A stretch of DNA of 64,000 bases from Alectoria sarmentosa (taxonomy: Eukaryota > Ascomycota > Lecanoromycetes > Lecanorales > Parmeliaceae). The stretch lies in assembly GCA_009733775.1 (NCBI GenBank), contig WOGZ01000002.1, forward strand, positions 124,001 to 188,000, read 5' to 3'. Of the stretch, positions 1 to 11,019 are shown piece after piece. The translations under genes and the position numbers were made by a program. Below the pieces are notes generated by a model. It ran no database searches. It was given only the letters and a program-made list of their open reading frames with translations, and was not told the origin of the DNA. Position 1 is the first letter of the stretch; each line of letters opens with the position of its first letter.

Positions 1-89
1 TAAGGAGCATGAACGTCGTTCAAACAAATAAAGACGAAGTCCACTTCAGAAGTCTGCCCTCTTCGAGGATCTTGTCTCCCTCGGTAGAC

Positions 90-836
90 TCACTCCTCTT
101 CAAACACCTCTTCCTCGAAAAGCGGTTCATCTGCAGCTGGGATCTCGTTTCTTTCAAAGAATTCTTCCCTCAGCTCCTTCAGACCGATGATGAGGACTTG
201 TACGAATATCCCAACGGAGATAAATACGCCATCCAGATAGGAGAATCCTTCAAGTGCTGCGCCGACGAAAAGACGAACAGAGACGAAGAAAATTGCCTTT
301 GCCAGGAGAACCAAGGTGAATTCCACGAACAAGTCCATGGCAACCAAGACCTTGCTGCAGAATCCTGAGGCTCTGAGCACGGCGTACAGCGCATTTACCA
401 AGTCAAACGCCTTATACACCCAGAACCAGTATCTCATGCAGTCATTGATGACACGGAAAGGTCCTGTTCGATGTCCCAGAGGCCGTTCGTTATCGTCGTC
501 ATCGTGAACGTGGCGAGCTGCAGCGAAGCCATCGATGAAGAAGATGCAAGATGGCCTGAATTATCATTTCGGAGTCAGTATTGCTTATTCGAGGGGCTGT
601 GTTGAGCTTTGATACAAGCCTATAGAGTAGACTCTCCCAGGACATGTCTCAGTGCCCAAGATTCAGTCCCAAAGCGGAAACATGGACTCCGAGAATGCGT
701 ACAGTATTGCGAGAATCACTGTGTGAGGATCCAGCAGCCCAGTATTGCCGTAACATAGGAGAAGATACCAGTGCGCAAGTCGCGCAAACGTGTGCGGAAA
801 GATGAGAGAGAAGTATCGGAGGATGGTTTGCAGCAT
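90..836 (-). CDS. Small multi-pass membrane protein, unrecognised family
   Basis: Two exons, 703-836 and 90-555, joined across an intron at 556-702, give 199 aa. The start is the ATG at 836, just downstream of an in-frame-independent TAA-rich leader. Exon 1 begins MLQTILRYFSLIFPH and ends in phase 2, and exon 2 resumes in the same frame. The protein has several hydrophobic segments (about residues 1-28, 36-52, 88-110, 115-150 and 155-175) separated by a charged HDDDNE loop near residue 60, and it ends in an acidic tail (FEEEVFEEE). This suggests an integral membrane protein with a cytosolic acidic C terminus. I do not recognise the family and give no function. The intron is one of the five introner-like elements in the window, which is the best evidence that the locus is spliced. 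Confidence 0.65.
556..702 (-). repeat. Introner-like element A (147-nt intron)
   Basis: This intron of the 90-836 gene starts GTACGCATTCTCGGAGTCC and ends with CAATACTGACTCCGAAAT and then TTCAG. Both ends match the introns at 39272-39413 and 35342-35496. A small AGAGT/ACTCT palindrome lies near the centre. The other introns of the window do not share these ends. Confidence 0.8.
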
Positions 837-1380
837 ATTTAAAAGTTAACGAACAATTATTTTACTCGAAGAGGATGCTGATGAAGGATGGATGTAGAAA
901 AGAAGTCCTCCCGGCAGGCAGCCACGCGGGGCGATCTCAGGTTACACAGAGTCAAACCGATTGGCCAGGTCCATATCTCAAACGCTCATCGTTTGCATCA
1001 GTGATTCGTCAGTCCCAGTCATCTGATTGTAGTAGGATGCTATATTGCCAGGCAGTTTTGGGCATCTCTTTCCCGACGTCACATTGGCTTGATCCGGCGC
1101 GAAGAATGCCTAGTGGTTGGCCGGTAAAGCAGTATGTGATCTGGAAAAGCGTTCCTCTTTGATTAAAGCTCAAGAAGGTTTATCTTAGTATGGAAATAGC
1201 GATCTAGCATTGCTAGGTTCAGCTATTGAGGGCAGGATACGTTTCACATCATTGCAGTCAAAGCATCAGTAGCCAGCTTATCAAAGAGTATCCCATTCCC
1301 GAGAGCCCTGCAGAGGCATTGCTATGCTTAATCTCTAGTACTCATCTCTGAGCCGTGACTACTGCTCCATGCTTGTTTGC
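837..1380. other. Intergenic, no gene seen
   Basis: This gap lies between the 5' end of the membrane-protein gene and the 3' end of RPL27, both on the minus strand. Short open frames exist (one near 875-1162) but none looks like a known protein or has splice-compatible neighbours. It presumably holds the promoter of the left gene and the RPL27 3' UTR. Confidence 0.5.
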
Positions 1381-1974
1381 TCAAAACCCTAGTAGGCGGT
1401 CAGTGCCATTCTTTACAGGTCTTTCACGTAATTTGACTCACTCAAAGGAGTAAAGAACCACCTGTTCTTCCCACTTGTGTATCTCTCCTCCAACGCCTTC
1501 TTCACTGTCTTCTTGGCCTCCTCCCTCTGGCTGACCTCCTTGAATGTATCATTGGTCACCACACCCTTTAGACCCTCCAACTCCAGCGTGTACCGTGTAG
1601 GCATCAGATGGTTGTAATTGATGGTCTTGATGAATGGCTTGACCTTGCTGCGCTTTGCTTGACGAGCTTTCGACATGCGGCGAGTGATCTGAGAGGGGTA
1701 CCGTTCAATGCCGGCAACGAGGGCGTGAGGAAAAGGATGTGTCTTGGAACCGGTATCCAGAGGTTGGATTATGACGACCTAACAGCAGCAGAGAATGTCA
1801 GACCTCTTTCCGTTCGCAGACGAGCCAGACTTGTGCTGGCAGGAATGGTTACCTTCTTTCCTGCGTACCTCCCCCGCGTGATGATTGCCACACGGCCGAC
1901 TTTGAGAACTGGATAAAATCCTATCAGCCAGTTGCTCCAAACAGAAAGTCTTTGAATTGCGACTCACACTTCAT
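1381..1974 (-). CDS. RPL27: 60S ribosomal protein L27 (eL27)
   Basis: This is a structural protein of the large cytosolic ribosomal subunit. Four exons, 1968-1974, 1853-1908, 1442-1778 and 1381-1388, give 135 aa, the usual eL27 length. The N-terminal KOW-type segment (MKFLKVGRVAIITRGRYAGKK) is split between a 7-nt first exon and a 56-nt second exon. The conserved KPFIKTINYNHLMPTRYTLE core is in exon 3. The last exon is only 8 nt and completes the typical ending FFTPLRF-stop. Without the final 53-nt intron (GTGAGT donor, CACTGAC branch, CTACTAG acceptor) the frame would run on to an atypical tail, so the spliced ending is preferred. The gene is divergent from the large coiled-coil gene, with a CACGTG site in the shared spacer. 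Constitutive, growth-linked expression is expected from the family. Confidence 0.95.
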
Positions 1975-2337
1975 CGTCGCAGTTGACGGTAGTAATTGTT
2001 ACAAGAACCAGTTTTGTGGTTTCCCGAATTTCTGTGTGGGCTTCAACTCAGCCTTACCCGCATCCAGATCACGTGACTGACTCTTTTAGGCGATCGCGCT
2101 TGCTAAATCGCGGCAAGCCATTGTTTACGTTTGACTTTGCGCTGTTTACAAACCCTCTCGAATTTGCTGTCGCAAAGGACGTGAGGAGTCGAGCTTCAGC
2201 ATAGTGCTATTGTGTCGAACACCGATCAGTCTTTACGACGCTGGCAGTGTTCAAGGCCATTGAAAATTGAAACGCGATATTGATGTTGCTCTACCAATAG
2301 CCACATTCCGCGTTTTCCCCCAAAATTCCTCGCTACC
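1975..2337. promoter_or_regulatory. Divergent promoter, RPL27 / large coiled-coil gene
   Basis: These 363 bp separate two start codons that point away from each other. The spacer contains a TCACGTGAC palindrome-like site about 95 bp upstream of the RPL27 ATG and short pyrimidine runs near the right-hand start. No TATA box is obvious. The promoter role follows from the geometry. Confidence 0.6.
2068..2083. promoter_or_regulatory. CACGTG (E-box / Cbf1-type) site upstream of RPL27
   Basis: ATCACGTGACTGACTC contains the CACGTG core bound by fungal bHLH factors of the Cbf1 class, which are known at many ascomycete ribosomal-protein promoters. It lies 94 bp upstream of the RPL27 start. The identical 16-mer recurs at 33952-33967. 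Function here is inferred from position and motif only. Confidence 0.45.
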
Positions 2338-5300
2338 ATGGTCGACAGTGAAGAGTCCCGTGACCGGGAGCTCGTTCTGAGACATCACCCCTCATTCTCT
2401 GATTCTGGCCGGGCCTCCGTTCCTATGTAGGTCATCACACGCTCTATCAATGGTATTCCTTGAGACTTACGGGCATACTTGCGAACTTCAGGTGGGATAG
2501 CTCTGACCCGGATCGCGCACCTCCCCCCCTCCCATTGAATCCAGGGTCCAGCCCCGCAACAAAACCTACCACCTCCAAGAACATTGCTGCAGCTGCCGAA
2601 GCTTTGACCGCAAAAGCCAGAGAAAGCGCCTACACAGTCAATCCGTTGCCCAACAGATCCCCAGAGAAATCCCTGATCAAGGGGCAACAAAACAAGCGCC
2701 TGCAGGCCTTTCAGAACAGCAATGGCGGTCTACGAAATAGCTACGTGGATGTGCTAGGATCTCTTGACAAGTCGCCAGCGAGGTCACCAGAGAGATCACC
2801 AGAACGATTGCTGCGGACACAAAGCTTCGATCTCGAGAATCGATCTCCGGAAAGGAGCCCTACGCGGTCAGGGACAGCTACACCTACACCTACACCAAAT
2901 GGTAAAGACGCTGTGAACCTTCGACGACCTCCCCCAAAAGCCATTCTGGGTGAGAACACGCCTCCGTCTGCAACAATGCTTGCGTTGCAAAACATGTCCA
3001 CACCGAAAGAGACGGATACCTCTCTTTCCAACATTACTAACAACTCTACTCCAAACATCAGGAGTTCGCAGAACTTCGATGCTATTTCTACACAGATCTT
3101 GAGTCTCACGAGCATTGCTACAAACTTGCAGCGTGAGATGGCCCAGCTCAGTAGACGAAGCAAGGACAATGCTACGGATCTGATCAGCCTTAAAGAAGCC
3201 ACAAATTCTAGAGATGAAGATATTCGTAAGAGTCTTCGAGATCTTGTTTCGAATTTGTCTTCGCGTTTGCTCGACCAAGAAGCAGGAAATGGCTCGCGCG
3301 CAGCTAGTAGCTATAGTCGGGGTCCTGGCAACCTCTTGGATAATAAACCCTACATCTCGCCACAGGGCATGTCCAAGAGCTTCTCACTCCCCAGGATACC
3401 AAGTCCCAACAGCGCTCTCGCGGCTTCAATTGATCGAGAGATATCCGCTTCCCCATATCAAATGGAAGGGGCTGCAAGTATAGCTCTTTTGGAGAAGATT
3501 CTCCGGGAAATGGGTACTAAAGAAGGTCAAGAACGGGTGCTGAATAGTCTGTCAGAACTTCAACATGCGCAGAAGTTCAAAGAATCGGATCCGATGGTAG
3601 TTAAGAAGTTGGAGGAGATCTTGACTTTTCTCAAGGACAGCACCGGCAGCAGCAGAGCACTTGTTCCGCGAAGAGACAACGGTAATGGTGTTGAAAATTC
3701 ACCGCCGAAGCTCACGCTCGATTTTGATCCTCAACCCGTTCGCAGAGTGTCGCGGAATGTCACGCCCCAAAAGGTCACCCCACAACTCGCCACTGCCAAG
3801 GCACAGCAAAACGCCAAAGCCGCAGATTTTATCAACGAAGACCTGCAGAAGCTGCTGAAGAAGATGAAAGACAGCATCACAGAGGGTGGTGGGATGACTG
3901 CTGAAGTCAAAGCGCACGTACGTGAGCTCCGTGGTGAAGTACTTGGTATGGGCCGTGATATTGCACGCAAGCTGGACCAGGCCGAATCGACGAGCCAGAT
4001 GAACCGAGGAGATGCTCAGGGTCCTGGTCGTGAGGAGATTGCTCATATCGTTCAAGAAGGCCTAGCGGAACTGAGAGATCATATGGAGAACTTGATGAGA
4101 GAGAAGCGACGACAATCATCTTCGTCTGTTGTGTCCCACCACTCAGTGGATAGTCAAGAGGTCTACACAGCTGTAAAGAACGCATTGAGCGAGTTCCCTT
4201 TGCAGCAGCAAGTTGCTTTGCAACATCCCGAATCCGGCATTGAACGAGAAGAGATTCTCGAGGCTGTTCGCGAAGCTTGGGAAACATACAAACCAGAGAT
4301 CGAATTGCAGAACTTCGGCCTGGAACGCGATGAGATCCTTCAATGTCTTAAAGAAGGATTGCAACAATATCAACCGAAAGAACAAGCGAAAGACCTTGGG
4401 GGAGCCAGCTACGACGAAGTTCTTGACGCCGTTCGAGAAGGTTTACAGGATTTCAAGCCGCCTGCTCCGATTGAGACAGAAGCCAGCATGACTAGAGAGG
4501 AAATCTTAATGACAGTGAGAGAATGCCTGGAGAACTTCGATTTCCCAGCCTCGAACGTTGGAGTAGTAAGAGAACCAGAGATGACGCGTGATGATGTTTT
4601 AGATGCTGTCAAGGAAGGACTTTCCAATCAAGCCCCGGTATCGAAAGAGATTGAGTTCAACCGAGAAGACCTGTTCGAGGCTGTTAAGGCAGGTCTTGAG
4701 GGTGCTCCAACTCCGATGGGTGGAGTCGGAGAAAAGGTGCTGGACAAGATGGAGGATCTCATTGACGGCATGAGAGTAGAATTCAAACAATACTCTGTCG
4801 CGAACGGCGGAGATACCGAACAAGTGCTCGATGCCATGAAGGATGGTCTCGAAGTACTCAGAGCTGACATTGAGACTTACGTCGACCGCGCAGCAGACGT
4901 TACCGGCAAAGATGAGATTGTAGAGACCATCAGAAGTAGCTTGGATCATCTAAAGATAGATCTTGAGGGGAGTTTCGCCAATGCTCCACGCTCCGTCGAG
5001 CAGAACAACAGCGGAGAAATTTTAGACGCTTTGGAAAAAGAGTTCGAGCATCTTCGACAGACTATCGCGACTTCGATGGTCCGCTCAGGTGGTGATGGCG
5101 TCGAACGAGAGGAGATTTTGGAGACCATCAGGGAAGGCATGGCAGAGGTACCAAGAAACCTGCCGCCAGAGCAGAACCCTGAGGCGGCCGCCGAAATCAT
5201 CGCGTTTATGAAGGATGAATTTGAGCATCTTCGGGAAACACTGGGCACGACGCTGGTGAGAGGAGGCGCCTCGGCAGACAGAGAGGAAGTGCTGGAAGCT

Positions 5301-8300
5301 ATTCGTGACGGTCATGAATCTCTTCGTGCTGAGTTTGAGAGAAAGCACGAGAGACCTGAGAGTGTTTTCTCCGGTACTAGCGAGCTTCTTGACGCCCTTA
5401 ACGACGGACTTGATGGGCTTCGTGTTGATGTGGAGAGGATGGTCAACAAGCCCATTGACATGACCGTCAACTATGAGATCCTTGAGACCCTCAAAGAGGG
5501 TCTAGCTAACGTAAGGGCCGATGTTGACCGCTTGCATACAGCTCAGAGTGAACAGCGCGGGCTCTCTAGTTCAAGGGAAGGTGAAGTGGTTGTTGCCGAT
5601 CCAGAAGCCGAAGGCTTGCGTAGGAATGACATCGGAAATCTGGAGATGATGATTACGCAGCTTAGGATCAAGGTCGAGGCACTGGATAATATGCCGCCAC
5701 CACCACCGCCAGCAGCCTATCAAAGTACTGAGGGAGCCATCGCCAAGGAGCACATTGAAGATTTGGAAGCCATGGTGAGAGATGTCCAAGCCTCGGTCGC
5801 AGACATTGTTCAACGAGAACGAGTTCAGAACGAGAACAATGCCACCAAAGACGACACGGAAGCAATCGAAACCCTTTTGCGGAATACGAAAGCCAAGCTT
5901 GACGAGATTGGATCTTCTGACTCAGAAGGCCTGGCAAAGGTAGCACATTTCGAATCTCTCGAGTCTATTCTCAACGAGACTCGAGACGCTGTACAAGATT
6001 TCGGCTCGTATGGAGCTTCAAAGAAAGACATCGATGTCTTGGAAGCTTTACTCAAAGAAGTGCGCGCGGGTCTTGAAGACATGCGCGAAAGGAACCTCAA
6101 TGACGACAATGGTAATAGGGTCAGCAAAACTGATATTGAAGCTTTGGGGACTCTTTGCATGGATACCAAGACACTAATAGCTGAGCTTGAGCTGCCCAAC
6201 GTCGAAAATATCCCAACAAGAACTGACATGGAGATGCTCACTGGCCGAATCCAAGACTTCACCCAGCAGGCCGACGAAAAACATGAGCTTACCGCACAAG
6301 CTTTTGAAGCACGCAAGATCGAACACGGTGGAATAGCTGATAAAATCGAGGATGTCAAATTGATCTTCGAAGACGTTCGAGAAGAGCTTAAAGCTCGAAT
6401 CAATGATAGTCATCACAGCGTGCAGGACCTGGCCAAGGCATTGGAAACGGTGGGCGAGACCATCATGGCTGCAGACTCGACTGCTACAGTGCAGGAGCTC
6501 GTAGAGACCGTCAAACGCGAATTTAGAACCGTCCATAGTGCGTCTGCAAGTGGTAAAGAGGAGACCGAACAGAATCACACCATTCTGCTAGACAAATACA
6601 TCGAGGTCAAGGATGCTGTTATCAATGATCTAAACACAAAGATTGACGAACGTTTCGATGAGATTATGACCAAGTACGATGACGCCCAGCTGGCTGCCCA
6701 AGAGAAGGAGCGAGCTCTTGGAGGCAAAGATGTTCAACAGACCGAAGCTCTTAACGCAACAAAGACCGCTGCTGAAGACCTGAGACTACTCGTCGATGCA
6801 CTTGGCTCGACTGTCACCGAGTCATGCGATCGGATGAGTGAAGACTCGAAGACCGTATTCAGCCGTGTTGAAGAGGTAAGCCTGAAATTAGATGACCTAC
6901 TTGCTCTGGACGGAAGATCAGAGCATCAAGCCACGCGTGCAGAAATCTCAAAGACGCTTACAGGCGTGGAAGCCGTCCATGCACATGCATCTGAGTACCA
7001 TCCTAAAATACTGGACGCTGTTCGAGACGTCCTGGGTATTGTAGGACAGCACTATGAACAGACAAGGGTCTCGGCAGAGGAGATCAAGACGAGCGTCAAA
7101 GCAATACCAGCCGCCATACCACTTCCAGCCATTGCACCCTCTTTGCCTTTGCCGGAAATGATAAGAGAGGCTCCTATTCCTGAAAAATACGATGACACAG
7201 GGGTTCACGCAAAGCTTGATCACCTAGTTGCTCATGCTACAGAGGCAGGCAAGTCCGTTGCGGGGGTCGCCATGCTTGAGCAAATTCGAGAACAAGTCGC
7301 CGCTACAGCCTCTCAGGTCGACGCGTTTGTCGCTGCTCAACAAGCTGCTATTGCAGAGACCAATGACTCAAGAGCAAAGGAGGCAGAAGAACTTGCAATA
7401 GCTTTAGAGAAAAGGACTGCTCAAAAGGAAAATGTTGAGGCTGACATCGTCCGATTGTCTTGCGAGAAGGAAGATATTGCCATGGATGTCCAAGAGCTTT
7501 TCAGGGAAAAGGAAGAGCTATCAACGCTGAAATCAAAGATGCAGGCCGATCTCTCTTCACTCGAGACTGCGCTCCAAATCCGGCGCGAAGAGCTACATGT
7601 AATGGAAGCTAGAGCTGAGGGCCTTGAGCGCCGCATTCTTGATGGCGTCTTGGATCATTCTCGTTCGTTGCTCACAACGTCAAGACCACAGTCCAGCCTA
7701 AAGGATATGAATCTCAAGAGAGTCGTCTCCACAGCTAGCAACGCTACAGTGAGCACAAGAGCAAGCACTGTCGCAACTACTCTACCATCAAAGACAAACA
7801 GCGCCGTGAGCAGCGGTGTCGGAATGGCCTTGAAAAGACGACCACCTCCAAGAGCATCAGGCACGAGCACTTCATCCGGTAAATCCGATCGACGAATCCT
7901 GAGTCTGAGTACCTTAGGTGCTAATAAGGGTGCTGCGGGTGAACGATCAATGGTCCTTGCCAATCCTTCAATCTCTGGTGGTACCACCAAAGCAAGCGGA
8001 TGGGGCGCTGGAGGGCTGAAGAGAAGCCACAGCGTCAAGTCCAACTTTCCAGTGAGGAAGACCAGCTGGAATGGAACCAAGACGCCAGGCATGTACGCAG
8101 ACGAAGGCATAGATGAAGGGGATAAAGAGAATAGCGTGCTTGATGAGGAAGATGAAGAGGATGTTGAAGGGAGCGAAGCGGGAACAGAACGGCGCACCAG
8201 CTACTCGGGCACCTATAGCGGGACTGGAAGCTATGGAGACGGCAGTACCATACCCGACGATGACAAACGAACCAGCTACGCAGCCTCGACGATAGGCACG

Positions 8301-8564
8301 GTCGGTACTAGGGGCTTTGCTGGGACAGAAGACGGAGAGGACGAGTCACAACTCGAATCGGCACATGAAGAGGAGGGTGAGCGAGATGAAGAGGGGCTCC
8401 ACTTGGGAAGGGACGCCTACCAAGGGGATGCGGCAGCGGCGAAAGGGGAGATCAGCAACGCCGGCGAGATGATCGTTTTCGGTCCCCCCACTGACAGCGG
8501 GATTGGGACGGATATTCCTACTGCGCAGCTTGAAGGGGGTACCGACTATTTCAAGAGGTATTAG
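2338..8564 (+). CDS. 2053-aa repetitive coiled-coil protein, function unknown
   Basis: Exon 1 (2338-2426) encodes MVDSEESRDRELVLRHHPSF and onward. A 65-nt intron (2427-2491) joins it in frame to exon 2 (2492-8564), giving 2053 aa. The open frame extends a little upstream of exon 2 but lacks an ATG there, which supports the spliced start. Order of regions: an N-terminal disordered part rich in SP/TP sites (SPARSPERSPERLL, SPERSPTRSGT), candidate proline-directed phosphorylation sites; roughly residues 540-1050 with about 17 imperfect copies of an amphipathic unit such as REEILEAVREGL spaced 30-40 aa; a long helical region with further heptad-like segments; a strongly charged coiled coil around residues 1635-1720; then a basic S/T-rich tail and an acidic C terminus. 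It is probably a cytoskeletal or scaffold protein, but that is inference and I do not assign a name. Confidence 0.85.
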
Positions 8565-8968
8565 GCACGATGGCCAAGTGTTGGAGAGCCTGCTTTCATG
8601 CTACTATCCTATTATTCTGTATTATTCAGCGGTGGTGTTCTAGGAGTGTATACTTGGGGGGCCAAGGAGGCCCATACTCGCGGGTTTTCCGTACCTTTAA
8701 AGCGGGGGGGGAGAGAGACATATATATCCATCAAGTACATGCAGTCGGTGCATATCAGAATAATGGGTATGAGTACCTGACCTGACTAAAAGAATTAAGC
8801 AGTGACATGTCACTTGCGGAGATATGTTTTCCCGAAACACCGACATCAGACGCGCCCTGCTGCGCCAAGCTCCAGGGAATATGATACGCCAAAGCGTCAA
8901 AGAGTCAGGGAGGTGCTTCAACCCGCCAAAACATTTATTTTGTTTGGTCCAAAGCCGCAGTCGGCAAG
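8565..8968. other. Intergenic, no gene seen
   Basis: This spacer lies between two co-directional genes. It holds the 3' UTR of the coiled-coil gene, with a G-run near 8701-8712, and the promoter of SNF12. Small open frames in it have no recognisable content. Confidence 0.5.
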
Positions 8969-10652
8969 ATGAATCCCGCCACTATGCAGCAACGGTATGC
9001 CCAAAATTATCAGCAAATGACCCAACGGTCACCTCATACATCTTCAACCAGACGAAGTCAAGGTAAGTACTAACCAACCATGATTCCATCACTCCATGTT
9101 GGAGTCCATCATACCAGATGTATCTGGAGCTCACAATCATGCAGTACCCATGAATCCCGCCCACATGCCCCAAGATGCAAAGAAAATGCACGACGCGCAA
9201 ACCCAAGAGCAGGCGAAGCGAGCTGCAGAGCAAGCTGCAATTGCAAAACGGCGCTCCGAGAAACCAACAGACAAGACTATGCCCGAAGGAATCGAGGATC
9301 TAATTGTTGGAGACGGGGTGCAGCAATACAAGAGAATGCGGGAGCTGGAGAGGAAACTAGATGCTGTGATGATGAGGAAGCGATTGGACCAGCAAGATGC
9401 ATTACACAATGCTACCAAGAAGTATAGCACCTTGAGGGTTTGGGTTTCGAATACGGTGGAAAACCAGCCGTGGCAGGGGAGGGATTTGGACGAGAATGCC
9501 TTCGATTTCACAAGTGGTGTCGAGGCAACCTATAGAGTGAAAATTGAGGGCAAGGTTGTCGAAGACGAGGATACGGATGACGCTTCGGAGAACGACAGTG
9601 ATGTTGAGGACGAAGAAAAGACTGCCGGGGATGCTATGGATCATGACGGCGCTCCTACTACAGAAGCGCCCAAACAACCAGCAATCCGACAACGAACCAA
9701 ACTCTCCCACTTCTTCAAAGGCATCACAGTAGACTTCGATCGCAACAAGAACCTTCAGCCCGACGGGACTACGCAAGTCGAATGGAAGAAACCGCAAGTG
9801 CCACTAAATGCAGCAGTGCTGCCACCTCAGGCTGATTTCGACTGTCTCGAATTCGAGAGGAAGAGTGACGAGAACATCAATTGCACGATCAATCTCTATC
9901 GCGATGAGCTTCCGGAGCGCTGCACGCTGAGCAAAGAGCTGGCGAATATCCTAGATACGAATGAGGACGATCGTGCGTCTGTCATAATGGGGATTTGGGA
10001 GTATGTCAAAGCGATGGGGCTGCAACAGGATGAGGAAAAGCGGTTGATACAATGTGACGATCGTTTGAAAGCTGTAAGTAATTCTCTTCCAGCCCTGAGT
10101 TTTTCAAGAACAGGCACTGACAGCTCGCCAAACCAGGTCTTCAAAACAGACACAATACACTTTCCACACATCCCTTCAATCATCCTCCCACACCTCACCC
10201 CCCTTCCCCCGCTCTCCCTTCCCTACACCATCCGCGTTGACCCCGAATTCCACGCCTCCCCGACACCAACAATCTATACCCTTCGCCTCCCGACCCCGCC
10301 AACACTCCCCTCGCTACCCCCCTCCCTACAAACGCTAAAACAACTCTCCGCGTACGACGAACACCTCGCCTTGCTGATCCAAGCTCTCGGTGCCAGCCAG
10401 CGCAAATACCAGTTCCTAGACGGCTATAAGAGGGATCCGGTTACGTTTGTCAAGAGGTGGATGAGCAGCCAGAAGAGGGATCTGGAGGTTGTGTTGGGGG
10501 AGAGTGGGAGGTTTGAGGGTGATGTCCCAGGGATGGGCCTAGGGGGTGAGTGGAGGAGGGGTGGACAGGGTGGGGTTTGGGGGAGTGAGATAGTTCGGGA
10601 GGGGGTCGGGCTGATGGTGCAAAAGGGGGGGAGGGATGGGAGGGCTTTCTAA
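8969..10652 (+). CDS. SNF12: SWI/SNF complex subunit, SWIB-domain (Snf12/BAF60-type)
   Basis: Three exons, 8969-9062, 9118-10073 and 10137-10652, encode 521 aa. The first exon gives the usual Met/Gln-rich start (MNPATMQQRYAQNYQQMTQ). Intron 1 is 55 nt. Intron 2 is 63 nt, which keeps the frame open if it is retained, but it has GTAAGT, CACTGAC and CCAG signals and interrupts the SWIB domain exactly at LKA/VFKTD. The conserved family core includes KKYSTLRVWVSNTVENQPW and the FFKGITVDFDR segment. The SWIB fold follows at about residues 300-375 (LSKELANILDT through the IPSIILPHL helix). The protein is a core structural subunit of nuclear SWI/SNF chromatin remodellers. RSC also carries a paralogue (Rsc6), so the alternative is that subunit. 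The gene converges with NOP58. Confidence 0.88.
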
Positions 10653-11019
10653 AGAGAGAGTTATGGTTGAGTCGAAACTCAAGGGAATGCTTCAAACGGG
10701 GTTGTGGAGTTGAGGCTCTGATCGTGCCCGTACGGCTTTGAGTACGGAGTACAATCTTCCCGGTTTTTTGTGGCGTTTTTCGGTCCTTGTGCCAGAGAAG
10801 CACCACAACAGACGAAAGCCTTTTCTGCTTTATGTGTCTGATTGAAGCACGATAACGGTCAAGCCGAGCGTCTGGTGGAAACAGGCAAGCCAGTAGAACT
10901 CAGATATACAGTGAGTACCGAGCGCCCTGGAAATATTACCATAGCAGCCCATCCCCTCCCGCCACAATAGGTGGTGAGAACCCTGCAAATAAGCTCCCAA
11001 TGCATTGAGTCAATTCAGA
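10653..11019. other. Convergent 3' spacer, SNF12 / NOP58
   Basis: These 367 bp lie between two convergent stop codons. They are expected to hold both 3' UTRs and polyadenylation signals. No gene or clear hairpin is seen. Confidence 0.5.

Noticed and set aside
1413..1441. C-terminal extension SESNYVKDL of RPL27 in the unspliced frame
   Set aside because: A complete 53-nt intron with donor, branch and acceptor lies here, and splicing restores the usual FFTPLRF end and length.
9063..9117. TACTAAC right after the SNF12 intron 1 donor as the branch site
   Set aside because: It overlaps the donor sequence and would leave almost no distance between donor and branch. Another branch in this 55-nt intron is more plausible.
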